A stretch of DNA of 54,984 nucleotides from NCBI GenBank assembly GCA_019217005.1, contig JAHBNG010000103.1:1-54984 (forward strand), read 5' to 3'. The notes under the pieces are model-generated. The model was not told where the DNA came from. It searched no databases and saw nothing but the letters and a program-made list of their open reading frames with translations. Positions 1-9,395 of this stretch are shown here, piece after piece. Position numbers and translations under genes: made by a program. The DNA comes from Chloroflexi bacterium TSY (lineage in GTDB: Bacteria; Chloroflexota; Anaerolineae; Caldilineales; Caldilineaceae). Numbering within the stretch: position 1 is the stretch's first letter; every line of letters starts with the position of its first letter.

Positions 1-50
1 TTTTTGTCACATTTCTCACCTCATCTCTTTTCTTTTACCAGAAAGTAAAG
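1..50 (-). mobile_element. Terminal fragment of the IS4-like element (left inverted repeat), inserted in the nitrilase gene
   Basis: These 50 bases are the reverse complement of the left end of the elements that begin at 39886, 40640 and 53100. They include the terminal repeat CTTTACCAGAAAGTAAAG read outward. The rest of the element lies outside the window. The element is in the opposite orientation to the other three copies. It abuts the 5' part of the nitrilase gene. If it makes a 5-bp duplication like the 53100 copy, the right-hand repeat would be AGTAT at 51-55, but the partner flank is not visible. Confidence 0.85.
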
Positions 51-959
51 AGTATCAGTTTTTATGAGAAATCGCTGGCCGAGATCGCCAGGTTGGTGGA
101 TCGCGAGGCAGCGCGTGGCGTCGACCTGATTGCGCTGCCCGAAACGTGGAATGGTCAGGATAAGAACCAGCCAGAAACGCTAAGTGGACCAACAGTCACA
201 ACCATGACTGACCTCGCCCACAAGTATCACACCTATATCGTCTGCCCCATCGACCGGCTGGAGGGCGACCACCGCGTCAACTCGGCCGTGCTGATCGACC
301 GCATGGGAGAGGTGGTTTGCGTCTACGACAAAGTCTATCCCTATTGGTCAGAATTTGATCGTCTGCCCCTCGTCGAGCCAGCCCTGTCCACACCGCCAGT
401 TTGCCAAACAGATTTTGGTTGTGTGGGCATGGCCATCTGCTTTGACATCAATTTCCCCAATGTCTGGCAAACGCTGGCCGATCAAGGAGCCGAACTAATC
501 ATCTGGCCCAGTGCCTACTCCGCTGGAACGTCGCTTCAGGCCCATGCGCTGAATCACCACTTCTATATCGTTACCTCGACCTACACCAGGGACTGTATCG
601 TTTACGATATCACCGGTCAGGAGATTCTTTATGAAAAGAGCGACGATATCAACATCAGCCGCATCACGCTTGACCTGGATCGGGGCATCTACCATGAGAA
701 TTTCAACATTGAGAAGCGTGATCGTTTGCTCGCTGACTATCCAGATGCCGTGGAAGTAGAGCAGTGGTTGGAACGCGAGCAGTGGTTTGTGCTAAAAGCC
801 AAGCATCCCGGTGTTAGCGCACGCGTATTGGCTAGAGAATATGGCCTGGAAGAATTGCGCGACTATCTGAATCGCAGCCGGGAGGAAATAGATCGGATGC
901 GGGGCGTGCGTACACTTCCTGAGATAACGAATCGGCAACAATTTGGCCCGCGAGATTAA
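51..959 (+). CDS. Carbon-nitrogen hydrolase (nitrilase superfamily), 5' end removed by an IS
   Basis: This hydrolase cleaves C-N bonds of amides, nitriles or N-carbamoyl compounds; the substrate is not deducible. The catalytic Glu-Lys-Cys triad is complete. Counting from a TTG at 93, these are Glu17 in ALPETW, Lys80 in VYDKVYP and Cys116 in GMAICFD. The reading frame continues upstream through 51 without a stop and gives further family-like residues (a helix ending EIARLVDREAARG). The gene therefore once began upstream of the IS boundary, and about 15-25 residues including the first beta strand are missing. A start at TTG 93 or inside the IS is possible but would give an incomplete fold. The C-terminal about 70 residues are hydrophilic and not part of the core. 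The next gene downstream is a broken ATPase, so no operon partner is obvious. Confidence 0.85.
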   Translation, partial: SISFYEKSLAEIARLVDREAARGVDLIALPETWNGQDKNQPETLSGPTVTTMTDLAHKYHTYIVCPIDRLEGDHRVNSAVLIDRMGEVVCVYDKVYPYWSEFDRLPLVEPALSTPPVCQTDFGCVGMAICFDINFPNVWQTLADQGAELIIWPSAYSAGTSLQAHALNHHFYIVTSTYTRDCIVYDITGQEILYEKSDDINISRITLDLDRGIYHENFNIEKRDRLLADYPDAVEVEQWLEREQWFVLKAKHPGVSARVLAREYGLEELRDYLNRSREEIDRMRGVRTLPEITNRQQFGPRD

Positions 960-1056
960 AATTGGCGTTCTGATAAGCAAACCTTCATTGGGTGCTTGAC
1001 CCAAGATCATGTTCGGCAATCGGAACATTACGCATTTGTGTCACGTTCAAAGCTGA

Positions 1057-2471
1057 ATGCTAAATGATCGTAGTTTGGGTGGCTATTCTTGCAAATACCA
1101 TTCAGGCCAAGCAGAACTGATAATTATCTATGGTCGCCGGCGCGTGGGAAAAACGGCACTCATCCGTGAATTCTTGCATAATAAACCTCACATCTACTTC
1201 GCCGCCAACCTGGATACGGATGCGCAACTGTTATCAACTTTCTCGAAACTTATCGTTTCTACAGTGCATCCGGAAAAGGAAGCAGCGGCCGATTTTAGCT
1301 ATCAAAGCTGGCAAGAGGCTTTCATATTCTGGCTGAGGGTGCATCCGAGCAACGATTGATCTGTGTCGTTGACGAATATCCATATCTGGCGCAAGCAGGC
1401 ATCCCTCGAAAACGTGTGGCAACCATGCTGCAAAATGCATGGGATCAAGCACTCGAAAGCTCTCAGATCTTTTTTATTCTCTGTGGCTCTTATTTAAGTG
1501 TAATGGAGCAACACTTTTTGAACCGTGATGCCCCGCTTCATGGCCGTAGAACAGGTCTGATGCAATTAAAACCACTGACCATTACTGAAGCTGCTCGTTT
1601 CTTGCCCAACTATGATGCAGAGACATTAATTGAATCCTATGCCGCTGTTGGTAGCATGCCAGGGCATATTCGTCGCTTTCGCGATAGCCGTTCATTGTGG
1701 GCAAATATTCGTGATGAAATCTTGACACCTGTCGAGCACTTATACAGTGAGGCCCGCTTTGTTTTGACCGATGAGCTGCGAGAGCCACGTAATTATTTCG
1801 CAATTCTTCGTGCCATTGCTGCTGGTGCCCATCGCCTCAATGAGATTATGGTAGAAGGGAATATTGATGAACGCACTAGCGCCCAATATTATCTTGATAC
1901 ATTAATCGGATTGGGCATTGTAGACTATCGCCGCCCTGTTGGGCCACAACCACCCAGTCGACAGTGGGGACGTTATCACATTGTTGACCCTTACTTCCAA
2001 TTCTGGTTCCGATGGGTGTCCCCGTTTCAAGGTCGTTTGGATTTGGGTGATCAGGAACGGGTGATAGAGCAGTATATTCGCCCCCAATGGCCTCGTTTTG
2101 TTGCCGATACTTGGGAACAGCTTTGCCGAAATTTCCTCGCACCGGCAGGAATGGCTGATCGCCTGCCGTTCATTCCTGAGGAAATTGGAAAGTGGTGGTC
2201 TCGTACAGCAGAAATTGATGTTGTTGGTGTAGATCGACAAACCAAACGAGTGATTTTAGGAGAAGCACGCTGGCGAGATCGTCCGATGGGTGAGAAGGCA
2301 TTGAATAAACTTATTGGAAAATCTCATCCTTGGTTGCAAAAGAATCGCGGTTGGAGCATCACTTATGCTCTCTTCTCTCGTGTTGGTTTTAGTCAAGAAG
2401 TGACAGAAATAGCAGGGGAGCAACCAGGAGAAATCTATCTTTTCAGTCCCGAGGATTTGATTTTAAACTGA
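1057..2471 (+). pseudogene. Archaeal-type AAA ATPase with C-terminal nuclease-like (DUF234) domain, frameshifted
   Basis: The first frame (1057-1359) carries a Walker A motif, GRRRVGKT. The second frame (to 2471) carries Walker B (ICVVDEYPYL), a winged-helix-like region and a C-terminal DUF234-type segment. That segment has a PD-(D/E)XK-like signature, EIDVVGVD followed by GEARWR. The frames join near 1330, where adding one T to the ATTCTGG stretch restores continuity, so a single-base deletion explains the break. The extreme N-terminus, which should resemble a FVGRE-x-L motif, is also garbled, so decay probably affects more than one site. Intact family members are about 450 residues long. 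Their function is unknown; a role in DNA or protein handling is usually assumed. A distinct intact AAA protein with a similar architecture is at 14165-15967. Confidence 0.8.
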
Positions 2472-2596
2472 TGCGGTCTGCCAAGTCTACATGAACACCA
2501 AGGTCCATCTAAATGTGCGCAGTGGAGCTTTTCTCCGACTAGAAACAATTCCATTGCAGACATTTGGGAGATGAGCAAAAACGAAAGGTTGTGGTT

Positions 2597-3751
2597 ATGA
2601 ATATATCCGATGTCCGCCAACTCACCCCCATCACCCAAGAATATGCCTACTTCCAGACCAGCGGCTTTTCACCCAAGATGGATCCGGTCATCGACGAAAC
2701 GGTCAAGTGGACACGTTTTCACAATGCAGGCCCTGCTGCGCCGGGGATTCACGATAAAGTGCTCGATCTCTTTGAGGAAGCGCGGGGCAAAGTGGCCAAG
2801 GCCATCAACGCCACCCCAGTTGAAATTGTGCTGGGCGAGAACACCACCATTGGCATCAACATCGTGGCCAATGGCATCGATTGGCAACCGGGCGACAATG
2901 TGATCCTAAGCAATCACGAGCATCCGGGCAATCGCATTCCCTGGTACAACTTCATCACCCGCTATGGCGTGAATTTGCGTTTCCTGACAGTTGATCATGA
3001 CGAAGAGCAGATGTTGGATGAGTTCGAGCAGATGATCGATGAGCGCACGCGCGTTGTTGCCGTCAGCCACGTCTGTCGCCGAATCGGTCAACGCTTGCCC
3101 GTCCGTCGCCTCATCGACATTGCACACGCCCGAGACGTGCCAGTACTGCTGGACGGTGCACAATCTTTTGGTGCAATCCCTGTTGATATGCGGGAATTGA
3201 ACTGCGATTTCTATGCCTTTAGCGGTCACAAATATATCATGGCTCCGCAAGGGACGGGCGGCTTTTACGTTCGACCAGATCGGATTGAGTGGCTCAAGCC
3301 CAGTTGGATTGGCTCTCATTCACAGAAGGATTTTGATCTGATGGGAGGCATGGAATTGTTGGATGAGGCCAAGCGCTTTGAATTTGGTACACGCAATCTG
3401 GCTGACCAAATTGCCTTTGGCAAGGCGTTGGACATCTGGGATGAGATTGGTTGGGAGAATGTCTTTCGCTATATCGCTGATTACACAGATCGCATGAAAG
3501 CTGTTCTACAAGAAATTCCAGGTCTGGTTTTGGAGACACCTCTACCCTATGAGCAATCATCAGGTATTGTTACCTTTAGTTTGCCCGGTCATGGTTCGTT
3601 GGATATTCATGAGCACTTGCAGAAGTGTGGGGTGTTGGTCTCGCCACTCGAGAAGGATACAGCTATGATTCGGGTCTCGACCCATGTCTTTAATGATGAG
3701 ATGGATTTGGATCGGCTCGTTGCTGCGGTGCGGGAGCTTGTGACTGCCTAG
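2597..3751 (+). CDS. Class V aminotransferase / cysteine desulfurase-like PLP enzyme
   Basis: A 384-residue PLP-dependent enzyme of fold type I. The PLP Lys lies in SGHKYIMAPQGTGG, the cofactor-binding Asp in VLLDGAQSFG, and an N-terminal substrate/PLP loop in GENTTIGIN. This resembles the isopenicillin-N-epimerase-like/class V branch rather than a dedicated NifS/IscS, because no mobile catalytic-Cys loop of the IscS type is obvious. I preferred ATG 2597 to an upstream in-frame ATG at 2564, because homology-like sequence begins at the YAYFQTSGFSP segment and the upstream residues are basic and unlike the family. The next gene, an enolase-superfamily member, lies 170 bp downstream on the same strand, so co-transcription is possible. 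Substrate unknown. Confidence 0.87.
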   Translation: MNISDVRQLTPITQEYAYFQTSGFSPKMDPVIDETVKWTRFHNAGPAAPGIHDKVLDLFEEARGKVAKAINATPVEIVLGENTTIGINIVANGIDWQPGDNVILSNHEHPGNRIPWYNFITRYGVNLRFLTVDHDEEQMLDEFEQMIDERTRVVAVSHVCRRIGQRLPVRRLIDIAHARDVPVLLDGAQSFGAIPVDMRELNCDFYAFSGHKYIMAPQGTGGFYVRPDRIEWLKPSWIGSHSQKDFDLMGGMELLDEAKRFEFGTRNLADQIAFGKALDIWDEIGWENVFRYIADYTDRMKAVLQEIPGLVLETPLPYEQSSGIVTFSLPGHGSLDIHEHLQKCGVLVSPLEKDTAMIRVSTHVFNDEMDLDRLVAAVRELVTA

Positions 3752-3919
3752 AGCGAGATATATTTTCTGCCAGTAGAAGAACGAAATATACACTGTGATT
3801 TCATAGACAAAAGCAAAGAATTCCCCATTTCACGCAGCATTTTAGCCTGGTCCACTTAGTGATGAAACTGAAACACATCCTTGATTAATGAATAGAACGA
3901 CAAACCGGGAAGATCACCA

Positions 3920-5411
3920 ATGAAACCATCATTACGCATCAAAGAAATTGAACGCATCACTCTACGTGTTCCCTTTACGCCCCGAGTCCAGCCATGGAAC
4001 GCCCTGTTGGTTTGGCAGTGGCAGATTGTGGAGATCATCCGCGTCACAACCGAAGACGGTACGGTGGGCTATGGAGAAACGTTGCCTCATTATACCTGGG
4101 GAAGGGTATCAGATGAGGCCATTGATCGTGTGAAAGGTCACAATCCAGTAGAACTATTCGATGATGACAGTCTCAGTAGATCCAAATTTGGCGTTTTTGG
4201 CGATTTTCAGTCGAGATTGCAGGGATTTTGGAGTCATTTATTCAGATTTCGGTTACAGAAAACAACCTATTTCATATCTGAAAATCGCCCAAATCTAACG
4301 CAAAAACTAGATATCGACCGGCAAATTTGTATTTATGTCAACTGTTTAGCCAGAATTCTCTCTCAAAACCTGAAATTTGGATCTACTGAGTCTAGGCGCT
4401 GGACTGCAAATGGCTCTCTACGACGTAGTTGGCAAGGCGATGGAGGTACCGGTCCATCGCCTTGCCAACTTGCCTAAAGTGCGGGATTGGTGTCCCATCG
4501 CATGGTGGAACACCAAAATGGGTCCAGAGGATCTGGCTGGCGAGGCGCAGGACGCTGTCGAGCAGGGCTACATCTTTCATAAATTCAAAACGCGGCCCTG
4601 GATCTGTGTCTATGAGCAAGTGGAGGCGGTTAGCGCCGTAACGCCGCCGCACTACCGATTGGATCTAGACTGGAACAGCATGTTGCTCAACGTGGGAACG
4701 GCGGCTCCTGTCTTGCAGAGGCTGGATACTTACGAACGCGTCTCCATCTACGAAGGGCCGATCCCGCAACACGATGTAGAAGAGTTGCGGGAATTGCGGC
4801 GTAAAGTAGCCCATCCGATTGCGTTGCATTTTGGCGTACCGCCTTTTCCCACCGCTGTGCACGAGTCGGTCTGCGATGGGTTTGTGATTGGTGGTGGAGT
4901 GGCCAACGTTCTGCGTCAGGGTACGCTCGCAGCTGCGTTCGAAAAACCCTTCTGGCTACAACTAGTGGGCGCGGGGTTGGTCACAGCTCTCTCGGCTCAT
5001 CTTGGGGCCGTGCTCCCTTTTGCCCAGTGGCCTACCATTACCTGCCTCAACAATTACAGTGATAGCCTACTGCTCGAGCCGTTGACTATCTGCGGTGGTT
5101 ATCTACAGGTACCGCATGGTCCTGGGCTGGGCGTTGAGATCAATGAAGATGCGCTCAGTCGCTATAGAATGGACCCTCCATATGAACTGCCAGATGAACG
5201 CCATATCCTCTCAGTTATCTGGCCCGGTGGGCGGGTCGTTCATTTTGCCAACATGCGCGACCACTGCTGGCCCCACTTTATGGCTGGCAACGACCCTGCG
5301 CAAGAACCGGGTGTACGGCTGGAGATCTGGAACGATGATGGCTCGTCAGGGTGGGCCGATCTCTATGCACGCGTGCAACATGCTCCTGTGCGAGATCAAA
5401 GAAGGGAGTAA
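3920..5411 (+). pseudogene. Enolase-superfamily (mandelate racemase/muconate lactonizing type) gene split by a 215-bp element
   Basis: Residues up to 4173 give the N-terminal capping domain. Sequence from 4389 onward gives the barrel domain, including KFKTR (a KxK-type acid/base motif), DLDWN and YEGPIP metal-ligand regions. Removing the 215-bp element at 4174-4388 and one AGTCT copy joins the frames as ELFDDDSLGAGLQMALYD, the expected capping-to-barrel transition. The ancestral protein was thus about 420 residues and probably acted on a sugar acid or another carboxylate. As it stands, the ORF reads through the element to a stop at 4477 and the barrel half is out of phase. A third segment after about residue 330 looks like an additional C-terminal extension. 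A second enolase remnant lies at 36321-36561. Confidence 0.85.
4174..4388. mobile_element. 215-bp MITE-like element, copy A, in the enolase-superfamily gene
   Basis: The element begins CAGTAGATCCAAATTT and ends with the inverse, AAATTTGGATCTACTG. It is flanked by the 5-bp direct repeat AGTCT at 4169-4173 and 4389-4393. It contains no transposase gene. The copy at 27365-27579 in reverse orientation appears identical over all 215 bases, which implies recent movement. The target AGTCT fits AGWCT, as does AGACT at the other copy. Family of the mobilising transposase unknown. Confidence 0.9.
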
Positions 5412-5462
5412 GGGGTAGAATTTCGCCGCCGAAAGCGTGAAAGAGATTTCGCGCACAGAGCC

Positions 5463-6128
5463 TTACGCAGCAAGGGGACGTTCTATTAGTTGGTTTGCAA
5501 GGTCAAGCAGATCTTGTAGAAGCCCTGAAAAGGATTGTTTGTCTCGATAGCCGTGAACAATCGTGTTCCTCACCTGTACACCAGAGCGTAGGGTGTGGTA
5601 TTGTTCTTTGCTGATGAGACCATAGATGAAGAGACTTTTGATAAGGTGCAATGGATTATCCTGTTCCATTGGGACATGTTCGGTTTGTGCGTTGCGTCGC
5701 AAGATCGCTTCGAGTGCAGACCAAGTTAAAAGAAGGGCTGCTTCGCCATGTTCATGCATAGATAGTTCGTTTGCTTCTTGTAGACGGGATGCGATATCAT
5801 CATTATTGAGCAGTACATCGTTTTTGTTGTGACGGGGTAGCTCGATTACATTCGAAACCACTAAATCGAAACGCCAGTTATCTTTACTGCTGAGTATTTG
5901 TGCAATCTCATCAAGATCCGGTGCCTCCGTCAATGAATCAGACGTTCTTACTTCCACCATAACGTTCTCTGTCAGATTATAAGCAACAATATCCGGTTGA
6001 AATGCTCTCAAAAAGTCAGGTAGCTGCTCGGCTGAAGGAGCGATAATCACTTCATACCCTTGTTGACGATATTCATCCGCTATTTCTTGCAGACTATTTA
6101 ACTCACGTGCGTCTAAATCTTCTGTCAT
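5463..6128 (-). CDS. PD-(D/E)XK (AHJR-like REase) plus HEPN-like protein
   Basis: A 221-residue protein with two parts. Residues about 20-100 resemble the REase_AHJR-like restriction-endonuclease fold: a conserved PD in FQPDIVAY followed by VMVEVRTSDS, the E-x-K/R position. Residues about 125-221 are alpha-helical and contain RNTIVHG, matching the R-X4-H signature of HEPN domains. Its ATG overlaps the stop of the upstream rusA-like gene (TAATG), so translation is probably coupled. Proteins of this kind occur widely as single genes of unknown role. The pairing with a Holliday-junction resolvase suggests DNA processing or defence, but this is inference. Confidence 0.75.
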   Translation of the reverse strand: MTEDLDARELNSLQEIADEYRQQGYEVIIAPSAEQLPDFLRAFQPDIVAYNLTENVMVEVRTSDSLTEAPDLDEIAQILSSKDNWRFDLVVSNVIELPRHNKNDVLLNNDDIASRLQEANELSMHEHGEAALLLTWSALEAILRRNAQTEHVPMEQDNPLHLIKSLFIYGLISKEQYHTLRSGVQVRNTIVHGYRDKQSFSGLLQDLLDLANQLIERPLAA

Positions 6129-6538
6129 TAGATCAGTTCCTCATGCGTGGGAGCCAACTCAATACGAATGTATATGAATTCATTGCCACGGCAGAAACCT
6201 TTGGCTAGTACCAAAGACATGCCTCGAACACGAAAGCTACCATTCAGATCTGTTTTGCGAATAGACGTATCAGTAATCTGGGAATCATCCTTGTAGATCA
6301 ACCCGATCAATGCATCTTGAATCGGCTTGACCATATTGTCGTTGTCAATTTGCACCGTTACACCATCATGATAATAAACAACCGTCAGTTTTAACGGTTT
6401 CGTTAACGGCGGTGTTTGAGCAGGCCAATCCTTTGCTGCTGCCATACGAACTTCTTGCTGCCACAGACGTAATCGTTCAACATTGCGTGACTGGGATGAA
6501 ATGGGTGGCCCCTCAACTATAAATTCAAAAGGCAGCAT
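6128..6538 (-). CDS. RusA-family Holliday junction resolvase-like protein
   Basis: A 136-residue protein with the RusA hallmark: Asp65-Asn-Asp67-Asn, Lys71, Asp75 and Asp84-Asp85 (positions from ATG 6538). This is the acidic pattern that binds metal in RusA. It would cut four-way DNA junctions. The longer ORF starting at 6646 takes its first residues from a MITE inserted at 6566-6720, so ATG 6538, immediately before LPFEFIVEGPP, is the likely native start. The stop overlaps the start of the next gene (TAATG). The MITE now separates the gene from its original upstream region and may have removed or supplied its promoter. Confidence 0.8.
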   Translation of the reverse strand: MLPFEFIVEGPPISSQSRNVERLRLWQQEVRMAAAKDWPAQTPPLTKPLKLTVVYYHDGVTVQIDNDNMVKPIQDALIGLIYKDDSQITDTSIRKTDLNGSFRVRGMSLVLAKGFCRGNEFIYIRIELAPTHEELI

Positions 6539-6565
6539 AGACGAACATTTGTTGGTTGTTTCTTG

Positions 6566-6720
6566 GGGGTGGTTCATTTTAGGCGGACAATTAGGTTTAC
6601 ATTTTTGCAAAGAGAAAAGATGTTTATATTTTCTACTTTGAGCCATGCTCAGGCAGAAAATGACCTCATATAGATTTTTATCTATGTATCAAAAGTGTAA
6701 ACCTAATTCTGAACCACCCC
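6566..6720 (-). mobile_element. MITE family 1, subfamily A, copy 1 (155 bp)
   Basis: Bounded by GGGGTGGTTCA and its inverse TGAACCACCCC, and flanked by a perfect 8-bp duplication, GTTTCTTG (6558-6565 and 6721-6728). Inner inverted blocks AATTAGGTTTACA occur near both ends, giving bipartite terminal repeats. It has no coding capacity; the short reading frame running out of it into rusA is accidental. Same family as 11591, 16138, 35341 and 48941. Confidence 0.95.
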
Positions 6721-6790
6721 GTTTCTTGAATTGCTTATTCTCTTAGTATACCATAGTACTCATAACTTAGATAAGGGGACAACATATTCT

Positions 6791-8008
6791 ATGCGACTCG
6801 TAAAACCGACAAGCGCAATCAACTTTGAACAGAATAAGCGTCTGCTCAACCGGTATCGCTTTATCGAATATGAGACGTTACGTATTCTGGCAGGTTGGCT
6901 TCCGGCAACGGCTGATATGGACCTCAAACTGGTTATGGGGCGCTTGCTCTGGGAAGATGCTCAACATGTGCATCATCTATACCTACGACTGCGAGAAGTT
7001 CAAACGCCTGCTTTCCGGCCGCCCGAAGATGAGGCGTTAGAATACTTGATGGCCGAAGCACTACACGCACCCAATGAACGTGATCTGCTGGCTGGTCTCT
7101 TGCGGGTCATTAAACTGGCCCTGGTTGATGCCTATCGCTGGCACATGGAGCAGACCTTTGCCAACCCTGACGCACCCACCTTGTATGCATTCAAGCACAT
7201 ACTGCTTGATGAAGAGGAGCAGCTTCGTTGGGCGGAGGCCACGCTCATCGATCACCCCGTCGGTGAGTGGGAAACGTATCTATCTGATTTGTTGGCTGCG
7301 GCGGGCGGGATTACCGGCGATGAATCGCGCAGACAGGCGTTTCGACACTCTCAAACCTCGTCTGAATTAAAACCGCCTGCTAACCGTCGTCCCTTTGTTG
7401 TCCCACGTCGGGCTGCACGAGACAACCGCTTTTCCCTTGTCAACCGCAATGCTGGTCAACGCCTGACCGGCTACGATCTCGCGACGCGCCGTCAACTTGA
7501 ATTTGAGAGCTATAGCCAAGAGATGTTGGCGGCAGAGACGGTTGCGTTAGTCATCTATTTCTCGCCCGACATGCCGTGGGAATTCACCTATGACAGCGCC
7601 CGTCACTGCTATGACGAGGTGCGTCACTGTAAGCTTGGTATCGAGTGGCTGGCGCAACATGGTCTCGACTATACCGAGGTCCCCCAGAATACACTCATCT
7701 ATGAATGGCGCAGTCAATATGATCCAGCCACCCAATATACGCTTTTGACCATGGGCAATGAGGTGCACGCCTTTCCCTATCGGCAAGAGAGCATCAAAGC
7801 CTATTCTGCGCACGAGGATCAGCTCTCGATCCAGTACATTTCGTACGATATGGCCGACGAGCGTACCCATGTCGCCTATGGCAAAAAGTGGATTCCTGAA
7901 TTGATGAAAGTTCACGGCATCAACAAGCCGGTGGCGCAATACATCGACGAGACGGTGGCATTGTGGAAAGCTGAATATCAATCCGGAGAACTGCCACTAC
8001 ATACCTGA
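6791..8008 (+). CDS. Tandem ferritin-like (putative di-iron) protein
   Basis: A 405-residue soluble protein with two halves, each showing helix motifs of ferritin-like four-helix bundles. The first has RFIEYETL, WEDAQHVHHL and LDEEEQLRWAE. The second has MLAAETVALVIYF, DEVRHCKLGIEW and ADERTHVAYGKKW, which give two E-x-x-H pairs typical of di-iron or manganese sites. About 60 less conserved residues (175-235) link the halves. I chose ATG 6791, preceded by AAGGGGA, over the upstream ORF start at 6731, which lies just past the MITE. Function unknown: it could be an oxidase or oxygenase, or a metal-storage relative. Neighbours are metabolic enzymes. Confidence 0.7.
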   Translation: MRLVKPTSAINFEQNKRLLNRYRFIEYETLRILAGWLPATADMDLKLVMGRLLWEDAQHVHHLYLRLREVQTPAFRPPEDEALEYLMAEALHAPNERDLLAGLLRVIKLALVDAYRWHMEQTFANPDAPTLYAFKHILLDEEEQLRWAEATLIDHPVGEWETYLSDLLAAAGGITGDESRRQAFRHSQTSSELKPPANRRPFVVPRRAARDNRFSLVNRNAGQRLTGYDLATRRQLEFESYSQEMLAAETVALVIYFSPDMPWEFTYDSARHCYDEVRHCKLGIEWLAQHGLDYTEVPQNTLIYEWRSQYDPATQYTLLTMGNEVHAFPYRQESIKAYSAHEDQLSIQYISYDMADERTHVAYGKKWIPELMKVHGINKPVAQYIDETVALWKAEYQSGELPLHT

Positions 8009-8137
8009 GTGCGCAAGTACCAGTGATTCCACCTGATAGCCCAATCATCATCGCCCCCTTCATTTGCCCAAGATAGAGGAGAGTCCATCCTTGTTTTCAT
8101 CACAACCGCACTATAGAGTCAATCCAAGGAGAAAATC

Positions 8138-9214
8138 GTGATTCAAACCAAACCCATGCGTGCCGAACATCTCCACGCCATGGCTCGTCAATTCTTTATG
8201 GCTGTCAAGACACCACGCCACATCGCCGATACCGTCGCGGGGATTCTAGTCAATGCCAACCTTGCAGGTCATGATTCGCATGGAATTCTACGAATCCCTT
8301 CTTATCTCCAACAGATTGAAAGCGGCACCCTGAATCCAGGTCGTGAGCTTGCGATTTTAGAGGAAGGAAACGCGCGGTTGTTGGTTGACAGTCAAGGGGG
8401 ATTTGGCCACTACGCTTCGCAACAGGCGATGAACAAAGCCATTGCTAAAGCGCGCACCGAAAATGTCTGCTGCGTCAACTTTAAGCCGATCAATCACATC
8501 GGTCGGCTGGGTGAGTATGCCGAACAGGCGGCTCGGGCTGGCTGTATCGGCATGATTACCGTAGGTGGTGGTTCAGCAGTCGGTGGGACAGTGTTGCCAT
8601 TTGGCGCGGCAAAGGGGGCGCTTGGGACCAATCCCATTGCCATCGGTGTGCCCACGGGCGATGATACGCCCTTTGTGCTCGATTTTGCCACCAGCGTGGT
8701 CGCCCGCGGCAAAATACTGGTGGCGGAGAGCCAAGATGCCGATTTACCAACCGGAGTCATTGTCGACCGTGCCGGACAACCAACCGTGAAACCGGCAGAT
8801 TTCTTTGATGGTGGACATCTATTAACGGCTGGCAATCACAAAGGCTATGCACTCTCACTCTTTGTTTGTCTGCTGGGTGGGTTAGGGGGAAATTTCACCC
8901 CTGAAGAGCTAGGGATGGGCGGTGCTTTTATGCAGGTGTTCAATATCGAGGCCTTTATGCCGCTGACCCACTATCAGCAAAATGCGCGCGCTTTTTTAGA
9001 CGGTCTGAAGAGTTTGCCCCCCGCTGCCGATGTCGAGGAAGTTCTCGTACCGGGTGATTTCGAACGACGTAAACGTAGGCATCATCTCACGCACGGGATC
9101 GAGGTGCCAGAAACAATTCTGGAGCAACTGGCGACATCCGCCGCACAACTCAATCTATCGCTGGGTGAGGAAATTATCGAATCCGCAGACCGGATGAAGT
9201 ATTCTGACGAATAA
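8138..9214 (+). CDS. Malate/L-lactate (Ldh2/YlbC-type) dehydrogenase
   Basis: A 358-residue NAD(P)-dependent oxidoreductase of the Ldh2 family, which oxidises 2-hydroxy acids such as malate, lactate, ureidoglycolate or sulfolactate. Family landmarks are AGHDSHGILRIPSYL (His is the catalytic base), CCVNFKPINHIGRLGEYAEQAA, a nucleotide-binding segment ending GTNPIAIGVP, and GGHLLTAGNHKGYALSLFV. The GTG start at 8138 follows AAGGAGA. Together with the enolase and aldolase-type genes around it, it suggests catabolism of hydroxy acids, but the substrate is not deducible. Confidence 0.88.
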   Translation: MIQTKPMRAEHLHAMARQFFMAVKTPRHIADTVAGILVNANLAGHDSHGILRIPSYLQQIESGTLNPGRELAILEEGNARLLVDSQGGFGHYASQQAMNKAIAKARTENVCCVNFKPINHIGRLGEYAEQAARAGCIGMITVGGGSAVGGTVLPFGAAKGALGTNPIAIGVPTGDDTPFVLDFATSVVARGKILVAESQDADLPTGVIVDRAGQPTVKPADFFDGGHLLTAGNHKGYALSLFVCLLGGLGGNFTPEELGMGGAFMQVFNIEAFMPLTHYQQNARAFLDGLKSLPPAADVEEVLVPGDFERRKRRHHLTHGIEVPETILEQLATSAAQLNLSLGEEIIESADRMKYSDE

Positions 9215-9274
9215 AGATGCCTTTTAAACTTCGGATAATCGGACTGGTTGCAGTCAGGGGACAATTTATTCAAG

Positions 9275-9350
9275 TGTGTACCACATAGTGTGTAAATGAA
9301 CACTGCTCAGTCAGGGAACCGCGGCATTTACACACTTTGGGACACACTCC
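9275..9350. repeat. 76-bp palindromic repeat, copy 1
   Basis: Left arm GTGTGTACCACATAGTGTG plus TAAATG pairs with right arm CATTTACACACTTTGGG plus ACACAC around a variable loop of about 26 bases. The same arms occur at 22635-22710 with a different loop. A 7-bp direct repeat TTTATTC lies a few bases outside each arm (about 9266 and 9354), hinting at a mobile origin, but the distances to the arms differ. It could also act as a transcript-end hairpin between the dehydrogenase and the NHL gene. Confidence 0.7.
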
Positions 9351-9395
9351 CTTTATTCGGAGCGTTGCTATTTTGGAAAGCAACCATTTTCACAC

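Noticed and set aside
4200..4477. Open frame running through the 215-bp element (also seen at 27264-27536 on the minus strand)
   Set aside because: The frame is present in both copies only because the elements are identical. It has no start, ribosome site or known domain.
6539..6646. Extended N-terminus of the RusA-like ORF starting inside the MITE (MAQSRKYKHLFSLQ)
   Set aside because: The same reading frame appears at 11666-11887 in another MITE copy, so it is MITE sequence and not part of the native protein.
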